From assembly GCF_027580225.2 (NCBI RefSeq), contig NC_073361.2:28010001-28074000 (forward strand): a stretch of DNA of 64,000 nucleotides, written 5' to 3'. Within the stretch, counting starts at the first letter, position 1; every line of letters begins with the position of its first letter. The notes under the pieces are model-generated. The model did not search any database and had not been told where the DNA came from. It was given only the letters and a program-made list of their open reading frames with translations. Both the position numbers and the translations under genes were made by a program. The stretch is from Misgurnus anguillicaudatus (lineage: Eukaryota; Chordata; Actinopteri; Cypriniformes; Cobitidae). Positions 47,917 through 60,035 of the stretch are shown piece after piece.

Positions 47917-48711
47917 CATTTAGGCATAAGCTTTTAGATCAGGTTTTTGAAATCACAATAAACAAATTTAGTAAAGCATTCTGAGATTTTTGAATTATAG
48001 AATGTAATATCTGGTGGAAAATTCTTGCATTGGTACAGTAAAATTAAAAAAAATTAGTTGGAGCTATCTGTACTTTTAAAACCCTATGAGACAATAAAAT
48101 AAAATAATGCTAGTGCACAATATCCTGTTTTTTGTAACACCTGCAGTGGAAAGTGTTTTAAATTCATTTTAACATGCTATATTATGCAAAACACGCATGC
48201 ATCCATTGTTAAAAATGCTGGATTCTCCGGAAAAACTCTGGATTCCTGCAGCTAGGCTGAGAGATGGAGCTGAGCTTGTACCAAGGTCTCTAACAGCCCT
48301 TGTTAAAATCAAACCTTTACTACCCAGCTGGCTTTCACAACTCAAAGACTACTGCTCCAAAGTCCCAGAATACTTCCTACTGTTATACACATCAGCTCGT
48401 CCTTATTGTGTTCTGCCATTAACAAACAGTGTGGAGAAACCTGGGATACTCAGCCGTCCGTATAGAGCACTCAATTAATGAGCTTCAAAAATTTGACTTG
48501 TATTACCCAAGTTCACATGACTCAAGATTTCAGCGGGTGTAATTCTGCTTAGGCTTGTTTTAGTCTTATCACTGCTATTCTTATATTTAAATAGATTTAC
48601 ACTCTCATTACCTGACAACAGGATTGTGCATTATACATCTCCATGTACATGCATGCTAATAGGGTAATTTACACTCCTAAGAAATTCCAATAGGATATGT
48701 TTTGTGTGAAT
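47917..48711. other. Unassigned DNA
   Basis: A 93-codon + frame (48197-48478) with fairly balanced composition has no motif I recognise, and no splice sites bracket it convincingly. Confidence 0.4.
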
Positions 48712-49983
48712 ATGAATAGTTTGGTTCCAAAACGCGATAAACCCCTTGTTACCACCAAAATCAGTTGTATCTGGTCAGTATTAAAAATTTAATTTTAAAT
48801 TTTACACAAAATTCAATATCCGCTGTGTTATTCTGTCATCTTTTCTCCCTTTTTCCCAAAATGCGATAAACGGCAGTCCTCCTTCTCTGCAGAATGCAAT
48901 TAATCACAGCGCACCACTCCACGCATTGTAAACAATAATGCCGTCGCGTTGAATACACAAGGAATCCTAGTTTTCCTCATCTACTTTGTACTTCTTGATC
49001 AACAAACAAACAAAAACAAAAGAATACTTTTGATGGCATTGATAAACCTGTGGTGGTTTTCTGTGGCGGGGAAGAAACGTAAGCCACTTGGGCGAAGGGA
49101 AAATCCCGGCTGTTGCTTGTTCTCACACGACAGCATCAAGCTTCTGTCATGCTAACATATTGACCCCAGAGGATCTTATGAAACACTTTCCATTATTTTA
49201 CTCAAAGTCAAGGAAAATCGAGCAGGAGCAAAAAAATTTTACAGCTGATCGCTGTCAAAAAAGTTCAGCAACGACGTCTCAAAGATGACAGTAGCAATGA
49301 CAGTGTTATTAATATGACAAAGTAAGTGTTTCTTTGATTAATCCCTTAATGTTTATTTTTTTAATCAGTGTATACAGTACCACTAGTCAACTAAATGAAA
49401 ATAACATGAATGCAAAGCTGATTTATATATTGACTTTTCCAAATTTATAGCATTTTTGAAAAAAAAAACTTGTTATAGATTTATTGCATTTTGCAGAAAA
49501 AAAAATCAGTTTTTATAAGAAATCTTTGAAAATCTAATTATGGATTTTAATTTTTAATGTTATTATAACTAAAAGATGCTATGTGAAAGTTTGTAAAAGA
49601 AAATATTGGTTTTCATCTTGTCAATTTCTTGGTATAGACCATTTCAGCAGTAACAACATAAACAAGGGGCTGTCGCGGTCCGCACATAACTTCCGGTAAA
49701 CTTCGCTAAGCATACATAACAACAAAGTTCTTTAAACGTAGTTTATTTAACATGCAAAAAAACAACACATAGATTACCTAAGAAACCAAAACATTTGTTA
49801 TTTTGGACGAGGCATTTGTTCAAGAGATCAGTTTAGCAACTAGTAAGACCATTAGAAAAAAACGAAACCGGAACTAAAGTTCGGATCCAGACGTGTATCC
49901 GATGAAACCGTCTATAAGAAAACACATTTTTACCCAAATTAGTCAAAATGGATTTATTGCGTTTTGGAACCAAACTCTTCATA
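48712..49983. mobile_element. Family A DNA transposon, copy 3, opposite orientation
   Basis: The ends atgaatagtttggttccaaa and gcgttttggaaccaaactct (then tcat) define it. Interior landmarks run in the reverse order to copies 1 and 2. The peptide LTPEDLMK is encoded on the + strand near 49165, with indels around it. It is interrupted by family F at 49637-49912. Confidence 0.85.
49637..49912. mobile_element. Family F element, uninterrupted copy
   Basis: It is flanked by tata (49633-49636 and 49913-49916), with ends gaccatttcagca and gatgaaaccgtc. It matches the reverse complement of 26048-26184 plus 28017-28175 and so gives the empty site for the hAT at 26185. Confidence 0.85.
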
Positions 49984-50189
49984 ATGTACTTTTATATGTA
50001 GGACATGGCGTATAGAGAGCAAAACAAAATGCCAGTCAGGAAATATAAATTTTTTTCACGTTCATCAATACGCCACTACGTCTTGTATGCTGCATTCTAT
50101 ACATACACTGGAAACGCACTCTCTTGTAAACGCGGGATTAGTCATTACTGGAAGCTAGTTATTTTCCTTTGTGAAGTTTTAAATATTCA

Positions 50190-51251
50190 TATTTTGTAAA
50201 ATTGCATCAATTGCCCTCAGAAGGCCTTTATTAACTCTTGGAGCCATACGCCTGTGAAGGATAGAGACAGAGCGCAGCGCGTCATAACCTGAAAACCACG
50301 CCCACCGGGGGGGAAAGCAATCCAACCGTCTCCATTGACTTTGTATTGCAAGAGGCCGCCTTTTTGTCATTTCTGGCTTATAACAAAAAACTGAATAATG
50401 CCTAAAAGCTGCTTTGTGACAATATGTACAGCTAACAAGCCAAAGAACCCAGAAATAAGCTTTTTTATAAGCTGTTGAGCCGTAAAACCCAGTCTTTAAG
50501 GAGAATAAAGTGGATCGCCGACTACGTTTCCCCCTATTGGACGCAGTTTTACTAATAGGAGTACTTTGAAAAGTTGCCTGTTTCCATTTCTGTGTCTAAA
50601 CGCTCGTTTTTTTGAAGTCGACAGCTTATAAAAACGTATTTGTTTTTTTTTTGGCATGTTAGATGTACACCTTGTCACACAGCAGCTTCTGTTTTTAAGT
50701 TGTATCTGTAAATAAGTTTTTATAAGCTGTCGACCCCAAAAAAACAAGCGTTTAAAGACACAAAAGTGGAAACAGGCAACTTTTCATAGTACTCCTATTA
50801 GTAAAACTGCGTCCACTAGTCGGCGATCCACTTTATTCTCCTTAAAGGCTGGTTTTTACGGCTCGACAGCTTATAAAAACTTATTTCTGGGTTCTTTGGC
50901 TTGTTAGCTGTATATATTGTCACACAGCAGCTTTTAGGCATTATTCAGTTTTTTGTTATAAGCCAGAAATGACAAGGAGGCGGCTTCTCGCAATACAAAG
51001 TCAATGGAGATGGTTGGATTGCTTTCCCCCCCGGTGGGCGTGGTTTTCACATTTGCATAACTGCGCTCTGTCTCTATGGATGGACTGCTTGGGCTTCAAA
51101 TCAAAAGCACCATTTACTACCATATAAAGCTTGGAACAGCCAGGACATTTTTAGTATAACTACGATTGCGTTCGTCTAAAAAAATATAATCATATAAATC
51201 AAGGATGCCTTGAGGGTGAGTAAATCATGGGGGAATTATCTATCCCTTTAA
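50190..51251. mobile_element. Family I element containing an 818-bp palindrome
   Basis: The outer ends resemble the MITE at 37384 ('aactcttggagccatacg' at the left, 'gagggtgagtaaatcatggg' and then atccctttaa at the right). The centre is the palindrome described separately. No coding sequence. Confidence 0.7.
50260..51077. repeat. Large palindrome with internal duplicated units
   Basis: Left arm 50260 to about 50655 pairs with about 50700-51077 (agagacagagcgcag against ctgcgctctgtctct at the edges; gtcgacagcttataaaaacg against its inverse at the centre). A sub-unit ('gcttataaaaacttatttct' .. 'tgtcacacagcagctt') occurs in each arm and again in the loop, so the palindrome contains a repeated module. 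The minus-strand frame 50496-50747 is a by-product. Confidence 0.9.
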
Positions 51252-51273
51252 CATATGTGATACAGTAATGTTT

Positions 51274-51812
51274 ACACTCTAATACAGTGGTTCTCAAACT
51301 TTTTCCGCGTGCGGCCCACCTTGTGTACGGTGCACTCCTACGCGGCCCCCCACAAAGACAATATATGACACTAATCTGTTCTAAAATGTAACATTTTAAG
51401 TAAACAAAACATATTAAGTTATACAAAGTAGTGCTGTTGGTTAGTAGCCTTATTTTTTTAGGTTTAATTACACATATTTCATGATAATTTAATGTATTTT
51501 ATAAAATGTCATAAAATTGGGGCCCCCCTGGCACCATTTTGCAGCCCCCCATGGGGCCCCGGACCCCAGTTTGAGAACCACTGCTCTAAAAATGGCTGGG
51601 TTATTTTCGACCCATAATGGGTAAATATTGGACAGAACACACAACTGGGTTTAAATTGACCCAATGATGGGATGTTTTAAGCCAACTGCTCGGTTATTAT
51701 ACCCCATGTTGCATAACAACATCCCAACATTGGGTCATTTTTAACCCAGCATGTGTTTTGTCCAATATTTACCCATTATGGGTCAAAAATTACCCATACA
51801 TTTTTAGAGTGT
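51274..51812. mobile_element. 'acactctaaaaatg-ctgggtt' MITE, interrupted near its left end
   Basis: The left end acactctaa continues after the hAT insertion as ctctaaaaatggctgggtta; the right end is catttttagagtgt. Inner inverted arms: 'cccataatgggtaaatattg' and 'caatatttacccattatggg'. Confidence 0.85.
51285..51583. mobile_element. hAT MITE 'cagtggttctcaaac', copy 2
   Basis: It has perfect inverted ends as in copy 1. The target duplication is ctctaata / ctctaaaa (7 of 8). It is inserted into the terminal repeat of the MITE at 51274. Confidence 0.9.
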
Positions 51813-53275
51813 ATTTATAAGCCCAGAAAATGGTTTTAAATAGTTTATGTTTTTGTCAAACTGCACAGCTACAATAAGGTATTTACAATAAAAACATACA
51901 GGATGAGAAAATAAACATGAAATTATTCAGTGGTTATTTATTACACATTTCCAGCACTTTATTAAAAAAACATTTCTGCAGAAAACCCTCTCATAGCATA
52001 TTCACTATCCACCCACAATCCAATTTAAACCGGCCTTAAAAAAGCAGAAATAATGCTTTACCACATTTAAATCAAGTAATTGTACTTCTTTTCAGTGCGA
52101 ACATGACAACTTTATATGCAAATTAGGTTTAATAAAAACCAAACCTCACAAAAAATTAATTAGGGGGTGCATGTGCAGCATTTAATTTAATATGTTTAAC
52201 ATTACGTATGCCGGCACGAGACAAGTTTGATCGAATTGATCATTTGTACAATAACAAATATCAAATAATTGTATTTTAACAAACAGCACAAGCTTTAAAT
52301 GTATTACTTAAAAAATCCTGACCCAGATTTCACAGTGAATGTTTTACTGTAACTGCATCCTTGTACAAGTTATGCTATACAAGTTCTGTCAATACAGCTC
52401 AACTTTCATTGACCCTAAAAATCTGTTTTGAGATCTCATGATAGCGATTCACGGTTCATGATAGTGCTATTTACAGGCGATTCATATTTCAAATTATACA
52501 TCTCCACATTTAGCTGCGGCAGTCAACATGGGAAACAAAAGCTTGTATCAGCATTTTTCTTCCCACCTCACGTCTTGTTCGCGTGGTGAAATCCCTTCAG
52601 GTATTGCTTTAACCCTCTTCTTCAGGTACAATCTCGAATGCCAATTTACCGTCACTGTGCCATACTGCCATTTTTTACAGAGGCGTTCTGCTTCCAATTA
52701 ATTAGGATGAGAGAATACCGGAGCGAAAAGCAATTCCTGAGCACGGGATTAATTGAAGTCACCCACTGACACGCGGCATTTCTCAAAATAACTTGGAATG
52801 TCACATTCTGATGGGTAAAATAATTGGATGTAAGGACTCGAGGTAAACAAACTAGGGTATGGATATCACAACATTTCCATGGAAACTACATGACAAAAGC
52901 AAGACAGGTTGCCAAAACCGAGCTTCGGGAAGCTGGTTTCCGCTCGGCGGCTTTTATGTCCGCTATCATCGAGCTAATTGCTGTATCTGTGAGCTAATGT
53001 TCCCATTCAGATGTCCTTATAATAGCCCTTCACTTTGCCAGCCCGGAATAGACCGATTTGCAAAGACATCATTGCAGACAGGAAGGATAGACATCTTGGT
53101 GACCTTTGTTTTCTTGATTTCCTCCATAGACGCTAGCTATATAAAGACACGTTTCACATTCTCGCTAGTTCATTTAATTTCTTTGCTAACAATGTTTAAC
53201 TGTGGAGATACACACGTCAGATAATTGGCTTTTAAAGTCGAAGCAACGAATACATTTCCACCACTAAATGGGTAA
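51813..53275. other. Low-repeat region; possible conserved block 52660-53130
   Basis: No element ends are visible. 52660-53130 contains 'ccaattaattaggatgagag', 'gggattaattgaagtcaccc' and 'cgagctaattgctgtatctg', i.e. several TAATT-type homeodomain cores within about 300 bases. The 121-codon + frame over part of it shows no domain. Confidence 0.4.
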
Positions 53276-53392
53276 CAGTTTACAATAAGGTTGTATTTGT
53301 TAACAGTAATAAATGCATTAGCTAACATGAAGTAATAATGAACAATACAGTATAGTTTATCACCACTTAATGTTAGCTAACGCAAATACAGT
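53276..53392. mobile_element. MITE related to 11299-12630
   Basis: The left end gtttacaataaggttgtatt and inner 'gcattagctaacatgaagta' match the element at 11299. It is short, with a decayed right end. Confidence 0.6.
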
Positions 53393-53399
53393 TGCTGAT

Positions 53400-53575
53400 G
53401 TTATAGAAGAACCATTTTTAGTGCCATATAGCACCAGCGAAGCACCTGTGTAGAACCTTATAGTGCTATGTAGAACTATATGTGGTATTATATTGGTGCT
53501 ATATGGCCCCCATATGGTTCTTCATTGGTGCTATTTAGTTACCACTAAATATTTTTAAATACATAATTGGAGTTA
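53400..53575. repeat. 'ggtgctatat/agaaccat' repeat
   Basis: 'gaagaaccatttttagtgcc' and 'atatggttcttcattggtgc' form an imperfect inverted pair, with several ggtgctat copies between. Confidence 0.55.
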
Positions 53576-54582
53576 TATATACAGTACATCTTTGGGCTAG
53601 AAATTATATTTTTTGAACAAAATGTCAGACCCTTTTATCTGTCTAAAGGCTATAGGCCTCACTAAAAGACTTTTTAAATCTTAAAATGTGAGAAACCACA
53701 AACATCTTTGTTCCTAAATGGTGTGGAGTGCTGCTATGTGATCATGACAGCACACCAACAGATCCTATTCACAAACAACCAGAGTCCCAACTGTGAACAT
53801 GGGAAATCTCGCAAAATCTCAAACATGTAGGACAAACATGGAGGACAACTGGCATGAAGAAATGGCAGTAATAGTATTTGCACTGCTTTTACAAAGCTCG
53901 CTTTCTGATTGGGTACTATTTAATGCCTGTGTGTGTGCACACAGCAGCATTTCTGATCGTAAATGTTCGGCATGCCGAATACAATTTGTGAGCAGATTCA
54001 ATCACAGGAAAATCAGATAAGATAATCGGTACAGCCACCAAGAGGATCGAGACTTTACCCAGGGTTGTCTGAAAATCTGCCAAAATTTGGCCTGGTTATC
54101 TAGAGCAGCAGCCTTGAGCTAAAGGGTTAATAGCATTTTATATATCTTAAAGACAATTACATTTATTTTGAGAAAAAACAAATCTCAATTGCAAATGTTT
54201 TTCTTCACAAATCAAATGTATCATTTTGATTATGTAACAGAGGAAAACCTTTGATGACATTTGATGGAGTTCTCAATTGTGTTTTATTTAAGTATCAACT
54301 GAGTCTCAGATTTTCTCAAATTGCTTGGGGATAAAATAAAAATAAAATGGAAACAAATGAGACAATTGTTCAAATACATGATGAGTATGAAGCTGTAAAT
54401 GTATGTAGATTGTATAGTTAAAATAATCTGTATTTGGGTAAATTTTAATGCGAAATGTTTGAGTTTGTATTGACTTAATATTGAATAATATTGCAGACTT
54501 AGCAAATATGAGTTCAGCAACTCTAATGGAGACGTTTGTGAGATTTTTGGGTCTTTTTCTCTAAAGTAATATCTGAGAAGAC
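53576..54582. other. Unassigned DNA
   Basis: No element ends or gene signals. Confidence 0.5.
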
Positions 54583-55227
54583 TTAAAGGGACACTCCACT
54601 TTTTTTGAAAATATGTTCATTTTCCAGCTCCTCTAGAGTTAAACATTTGATTTTTACAGTTTTGGAATCTATTCAGCTGATCTCTGGGTCTGGCGCTAGC
54701 ACTTTTAGCATAGCTTAGCACAATCCATTGAATCTGATTAGACCATTAGCATCGCGCTAAAAAAATAACCAGTTACATTGTGTACTTAGACCAACGGAAA
54801 ATTAAAAGTTGCAATTTTCTAGGCAGATATGGCTAGGAACTATACTCTCAAACTGGCGTAATAATCAAGGACTTTGCTGCCGTAACATGACTGCAGGAGG
54901 TGCAATGATATTACGCACTGCCCAAAAATAGTCCCCTTGGTTACTTTCAAGAGTACTCTGCCTAGAAAATCGCAACTTTTAATTTTCCGTCAGTCTTAGT
55001 ACACGATGTAACTACAGAAGAGTCAAGTTTTAAACTCTCTGGTTATTTTTTTGCGCAATGCTAATGGTCTAATCAGATTCAATGGATTGTGCTAAACTAT
55101 GCTAAAAGTGCTAGCGCCAGATCCGGAGATCAGCTGAATGGATTCCAAAATGGTAAGAATCAAATGTTTAACTCTAGGGGAGCTGGAAAATAAGCATATT
55201 TTCATAAAAAGTGGAGTGTCCCTTTAA
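54583..55227. mobile_element. TTAA-bounded foldback MITE
   Basis: The ends ttaaagggacactccacttt and aaagtggagtgtccctttaa are inverted, and arms of about 270 bases pair with modest divergence (for example tgctaaaagtgctagcgcca against its inverse). Confidence 0.9.
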
Positions 55228-55240
55228 GCAAAAGTTTCCA

Positions 55241-55647
55241 TTAAAAAGGGACATTTCACAAGATTTTTTAATTTGTCAAATGGTGTCCCCAGAGTACGTA
55301 TGTGAATTTAGCTCAAAATACCATATCGATAATTTATTTTAGCATGTTAAAATTGCAACTTTTTAGGTGTCAGCAAAAATGTGCTGTTTTTGGGTGTGTC
55401 CTTTAAAATGCAAATTCGTTTATGCACTAAATGGCACTGCTGTGGTTGCATAATGCAGATTATATCCCCTTCTGACATCACAAGGGGAGCCAGATTTAAA
55501 TCACCTATTTTTTCACATGCTTGCAGAGAATGGTTTGCCAACACTAAGTTACTGGGTTGATCTTTTTCACATTTTCTAGGTTGCACTGGGGACCCAATTA
55601 TAGCACTGCATGGAAAAAGTCAGATTTTCATGATATGTCTTTTTAAA
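55241..55647. mobile_element. Family H TTAA MITE, copy 2
   Basis: It starts ttaaaaagggacatttcaca and ends gatatgtctttttaa. Internal landmarks are shared with 29874-30359. Confidence 0.8.
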
Positions 55648-56726
55648 TCTCATTGATGTTTAGAATAAATAATTGAGAATTTAAAACTATTTCATCTGTG
55701 ACTTTTTTATGAATCGTATTATTGTCATCTTCGTAACCTAGTACAGTTTTCAATATTTTGGTTGAAAGTCACAAAGGATCTATAAATAAAAAGAATTTAA
55801 AACTAAATAGACAAAAAAAAAACGTTCCAAAAAGAGTTATAATTTGACCTTCGTATCAAAACTAGATAAAAATCATTCAATTCTGATAAGAATAAACCCT
55901 TGGGTCCTAAAAGTACCCTGTTAAAGCTCTCATTCTTTATATAGTAGCTGTGCATTTGAGAATCTTCTTCTACAATCTGCTTGGTCTTCTGCCGGCCCTG
56001 CCGGCTCCAGTTGTTCTCAAACATATGGCACAGCGCTCCATTCAGAAAGCTGAAACTCGCTTACGAACAGGCAGTCTTTCTAATCACCAATGCCTGGTTG
56101 GGGTTCTCAGCGGCTGGTAAACGGGGCAGGTCTGCCACTGTTTTGTCTGATCAGAGGAGCATGAAATTGGTCCAACAGAAACAAAGCGGAGATTAATTGG
56201 GCGTGGCTACACAATATTGTTACGCCAAGTTTTAATGCCCCCATTTAGGGGGTTTTTAGCCTTTCAGATTGTACTCCACGTGCACACGTTGGAAAAAAGA
56301 CATTTTTGTTAAACGGCAAATGCAATGTAATGCATTAAGTACCGATGTGGTTTTCCTCTCGGTACAACCTTCCCACTGGAGTTCATTACAGTAACCACTT
56401 CATTATTTCTCGATGACATCAGAAGTGCCCTTCTGCAGTTTAAAGTGCTTGTCTCTCTATGCATTCTGTCATTGGTGAGGGCTTTCGGTTGCCATAGTAA
56501 CGTGCCATGAAGTGATTTTTGTCGACGTTTCTTGCAGTCATTTTTTTTGTTCGAACATGTTAAGCTTTCTAAAGAGCTGTCATGCTGAGTGAAGATAAAA
56601 GTGTAGATTGGGTATGGTGAAGGAGTATAGTTCACTTACTCACTGGATCAGTAAGTCAGAAAAGACTTTCTGGAAAAAAATATTAGATTCTATATAAGAA
56701 AACAATAAAATTGGTGTAATACATTT
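55648..56726. other. Unassigned DNA
   Basis: No ends recognised. The minus-strand frame 56309-56635 (108 codons) has no motif. Confidence 0.5.
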
Positions 56727-56805
56727 ATGTTTATGCATTTGGCAGACGATTTATCAGTATGTGTGCTCCCTGGGAATTGAACCCATGACATTCAGGTGGA
56801 TGCTG
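56727..56805 (-). mobile_element. tRNA-derived SINE, minus strand
   Basis: On the minus strand, 'gggttcaattcccaggga' (B-box region) is followed by 'gcacacatactgataaatcg' and tctgccaaatgcataaac, as in the SINE at 20365. Confidence 0.7.
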
Positions 56806-56912
56806 CACATTGGTGGTGGTTGAGGAGAATTCCCCTTTCATATGTAAAGTGCTTTGAGTGCTGCAGAAAAGCGCTATATAAATGTAACAAATTATTATTA
56901 ATATTATTATTA
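56806..56912 (+). mobile_element. SINE/LINE 3' tail ending in (att)n
   Basis: 'aaagtgctttgagtgctgca' followed by 'aaaagcgctatataaatgta' and a run of att repeats is the 3' end shared by several fish SINE3/LINE families. The 5' part is missing. Confidence 0.65.
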
Positions 56913-57224
56913 TGCTAACGCAATGCTAATCTCCTATATCCTGAAATCTGATTATGATTTTGAGTCATATTTACAATCCATGAGTTTGGCATTCATGCTT
57001 AGGGATAAGATGTCATTGAGTCAATGTCCAGCTATCAGAAAAGCTGCATGTGTCTGTGGAAATCATTTTAACTGCAGAAAAAACTGAAAATATTCATATT
57101 TAAATCAACTTTTTCAAGATAGATTTAGCTGTCGCACATGTGCACAGGTTGGCAAGCGCCTCCGGGGCATCATGCACCATTTTTTTAAGGGGGCACAGTG
57201 TGCACGTTACAGAAATATGTGCAT

Positions 57225-57450
57225 GACAGACATTATACCACTGGCCTGTTGTATGCTTTATTCTAATTGGCTGAGAAATGTTCTATGGGTGTTGATTATT
57301 TTTTTTGTAAACCGGACGCCTAACCTGTCAAATGTCTTAAAAATAGGCGCCAAAGCAATGTTTGTGGTAACCGTGGTATAAAAGGAATAATTGACTCCGG
57401 TCCTTAGAATTATAAAAAAATAATGCACACCCGCGGTGTAACCACTTGAG
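57225..57450. mobile_element. Family G element, copy 2
   Basis: It shares 'ctaattggctgagaaatgtt' and 'aataatgcacacccgcggtg' with 28259-28800. Confidence 0.6.
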
Positions 57451-57851
57451 CCCCCTGCCTTCATGGGAGAACCATCAAAATAAATCTGTTGACTAATTTA
57501 TTTGTTGTCAAATACTGAATTCAATTAGAATAATTTCATATTGGCATCATATTTACATTTAAAAATTGCAATTTTTGTTTATATACGTTCTGTTTAATGA
57601 CTTATTTAATTGTGCCTTTTAATGCATTTGCACAACAACTGTGTTATGCTATAAAATTAATGCAAGTTAAGTATAAACAAAGGAAATGACATAAGCAACA
57701 GTCACGTGATTGATTTTAATGTTCAACGCTGCAAAAGCAATAATGCTGTAACACTTTATATTTTCAACTTTTTATTTTAATTGTAAATATTAAAAACTTG
57801 AAAAATATGTTTATGTAAAATTAGATGTAAAACGCATTTTTGCACTAAATT
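57451..57851. other. Unassigned AT-rich DNA
   Basis: No signals. Confidence 0.5.
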
Positions 57852-59176
57852 TTACGGATTTTTTCGGATTATGAGCCGCGTTTTCTTCATAACTTGGCTG
57901 GTGCTGCGTCTTATAGTCAGATGCGCCTTATAAGTCAGTATGAATTAATTTTGAAATTTATGAGGCAAGAGACATCATTACCGTCTACAGCTGCCAGAGT
58001 CAGCCATTATGCTGCTCCTGTATTTATGTAATTCAATGAATTCAGTGATGTGGAATGACGAGTCTGCGAACTTTACGCTAGTTGGCTTGTTCGGTTAATT
58101 TAGCCTATTCAACCTTCCAGGTAAGTTCTGTATGCTATGGTTTATCGTTTAAAGGGGGGGTTTAATGGTATTTCAAGCATTCTGACTTATTAACACAGTT
58201 ATAGAGTTGTTTCCTCATGCTAAACGCAGGCAAAGTGTCAAAAATGCAGTTGGGCGTGTTTCAGAGTATTTCTGTGCCGAATGCACTTCGCCAGGGTTCG
58301 TACAAGTTTCGGCTAATTTTTTTCGATTACGGTTCTAACTGACGTTTCAGGGGTTTTCGATACGTATCACTTCTTTATATGGGCTTCCGCCGGAAAACTT
58401 CCCCCGGAAAACCCCGCCCAGACGTCAGTCAGCGGGAGACGCTAGAGCTTGCTAACAGCTTATCACGCCACTCAGCCTTGTTTAATTTCAAAAGTCAACA
58501 ATGGCTCAACAAGAAGTGTGTTTTTGGATGTAAGGAGAAGACATCCAGCCTTATGGAAACAATGGATATAGTTTATTATCCGGATTAGCAGCGGAGTTTT
58601 GCGTGTGTGTTTGATGCGGTGGATTTTCAGAACCGGGTCTTATGTTGGAAATAGGCGCGTGTATATTATATAAATGACACGAACATGTAGTGAATCATAA
58701 GTTAAACAGTGTTGTATAGTGTTGTATGACTCGTACTCGCTCCTCCCGTGTTATAACTCCTCCTTCTTCATTTTTTCGTACGTTATCGGAAAGATTCGGT
58801 AAAGCTAATCTTTCTTTTATAAATCTGATTAAACTAAAGACTCTTCAGAGATATAAAGGATGTCATACTACTCCATAGGTACTCCAGATTAATATCAGAA
58901 ATGCAGAAACAGCGTGTGTTACGTGAGCTTTAAATAACTGATAATATTACTTTAACGTACGGACATCTATTCAGCCTGCTGTTCTGTCAGCTATTGTTTA
59001 ATTTAAGTAATATAAGTTGAATAACTTGCCTTATGAGATTAAGTTCTTCCGCTTGGATTTTGTGAAATAATTTTTTTCATAAATGTGACGTATAGTCTAC
59101 TGTGACTTATATATGTTATTTCGTCTTAATGACGCATTTTTGAATCATGCGACTTATAGTGCCAAAAGTGTTGTAA
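57852..59176. mobile_element. Family D element, copy 2, interrupted
   Basis: This is the reverse complement of 15808-16350 with a TTAA element inserted. Landmarks: 'ggtgctgcgtcttatagtca' at the left, 'cgtacggacatctattcagc' and 'gacttatatatgttatttcg' at the right. Confidence 0.8.
58149..58933. mobile_element. TTAA-bounded DNA element, copy 2
   Basis: It starts ttaaagggggggtttaatgg and ends cgtgagctttaa with TTAA at each boundary. The flanks join into family D sequence (tttatcg..ataactgataat), giving the empty site at about 16043 on the other copy. Confidence 0.85.
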
Positions 59177-59309
59177 GCTTTGCTATATCCAATATCTTTG
59201 GTGCAAAGTTCGTTATAGAGTTTACATGAAGTATTGAAGTCTTAGAAGAATGGTTACATTAAAATAAACATGTGTTCTGTATTTTGAATCCTGTATTGTC
59301 TGTCCTTAA

Positions 59310-59385
59310 ATTTCTTCACAGGAGTGAGAATCATACAGATTGGAACAGCATGAGGGCGACTAAAGGATGACAGAATGTTCATTTT
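59310..59385. repeat. MITE end fragment
   Basis: 'ttggaacagcatgagggcga' and 'gatgacagaatgttcatttt' are the opposite terminus of the family noted at 39355. Confidence 0.5.
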
Positions 59386-60035
59386 TGCTTATTTCGTTTT
59401 ATATTTATGTACTGTCTGCAATGCCTGAGAAAAGATTAACTCAGTCAGTTACAATACAAAGCATAACTAGCATATGATCATTACTGACGAAAATTTAAAC
59501 AGATTTTTTACTGAAATCTCGTCTCGGTTCATTTAGTCAGATACGCTTTGTAGGAAGGAGATTGTAATCAGGCTATATTGAAAAATTAAGCAGCCATCTC
59601 TGGGGGGATCTTGGACCATTTCTGATACCGAAGCGGGAGTAAAAACATTCCTTTTGGATGTCGGTGATTTTATCTTGCAGGTTTTATTGCATGTGACCTG
59701 AGAAACACAGTACAGGCCCTAGGAGATTTCAAGCACATTGAATGCATACATATTGAATTATTTTGTAATACATGACATGTGCATCAGGCTTGCATTTCTA
59801 CTAATGAATTGTTTCAGCTGTTAACATATAGTTCATGTCGAGCTTTTTAACTGAGCAGTACCATCCTTGTTCCTTTGAAGTGATTTAGCTCAGAAGTGCA
59901 TGTGAAGTCATAGTCAGCTTGCATGTATTTCATAAGACCGCCTTTCTCACTTCTTGAAGTTTCAATTAAATCTTTTTTTATTCTGCTAATTTTTTTTAAG
60001 GAAAATACATTTTCTCTGCCTTTTGTTTATTTAAC
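59386..60035. other. Unassigned DNA
   Basis: No ends or gene signals. Confidence 0.5.

Noticed and set aside
48197..48478. 93-codon ORF with balanced composition
   Set aside because: It looked like a possible exon, but I recognise no family and see no convincing acceptor and donor.
52859..53224. 121-codon + strand ORF
   Set aside because: The longest frame in the track but with no domain, no splice sites and overlapping a low-repeat block better read as non-coding.
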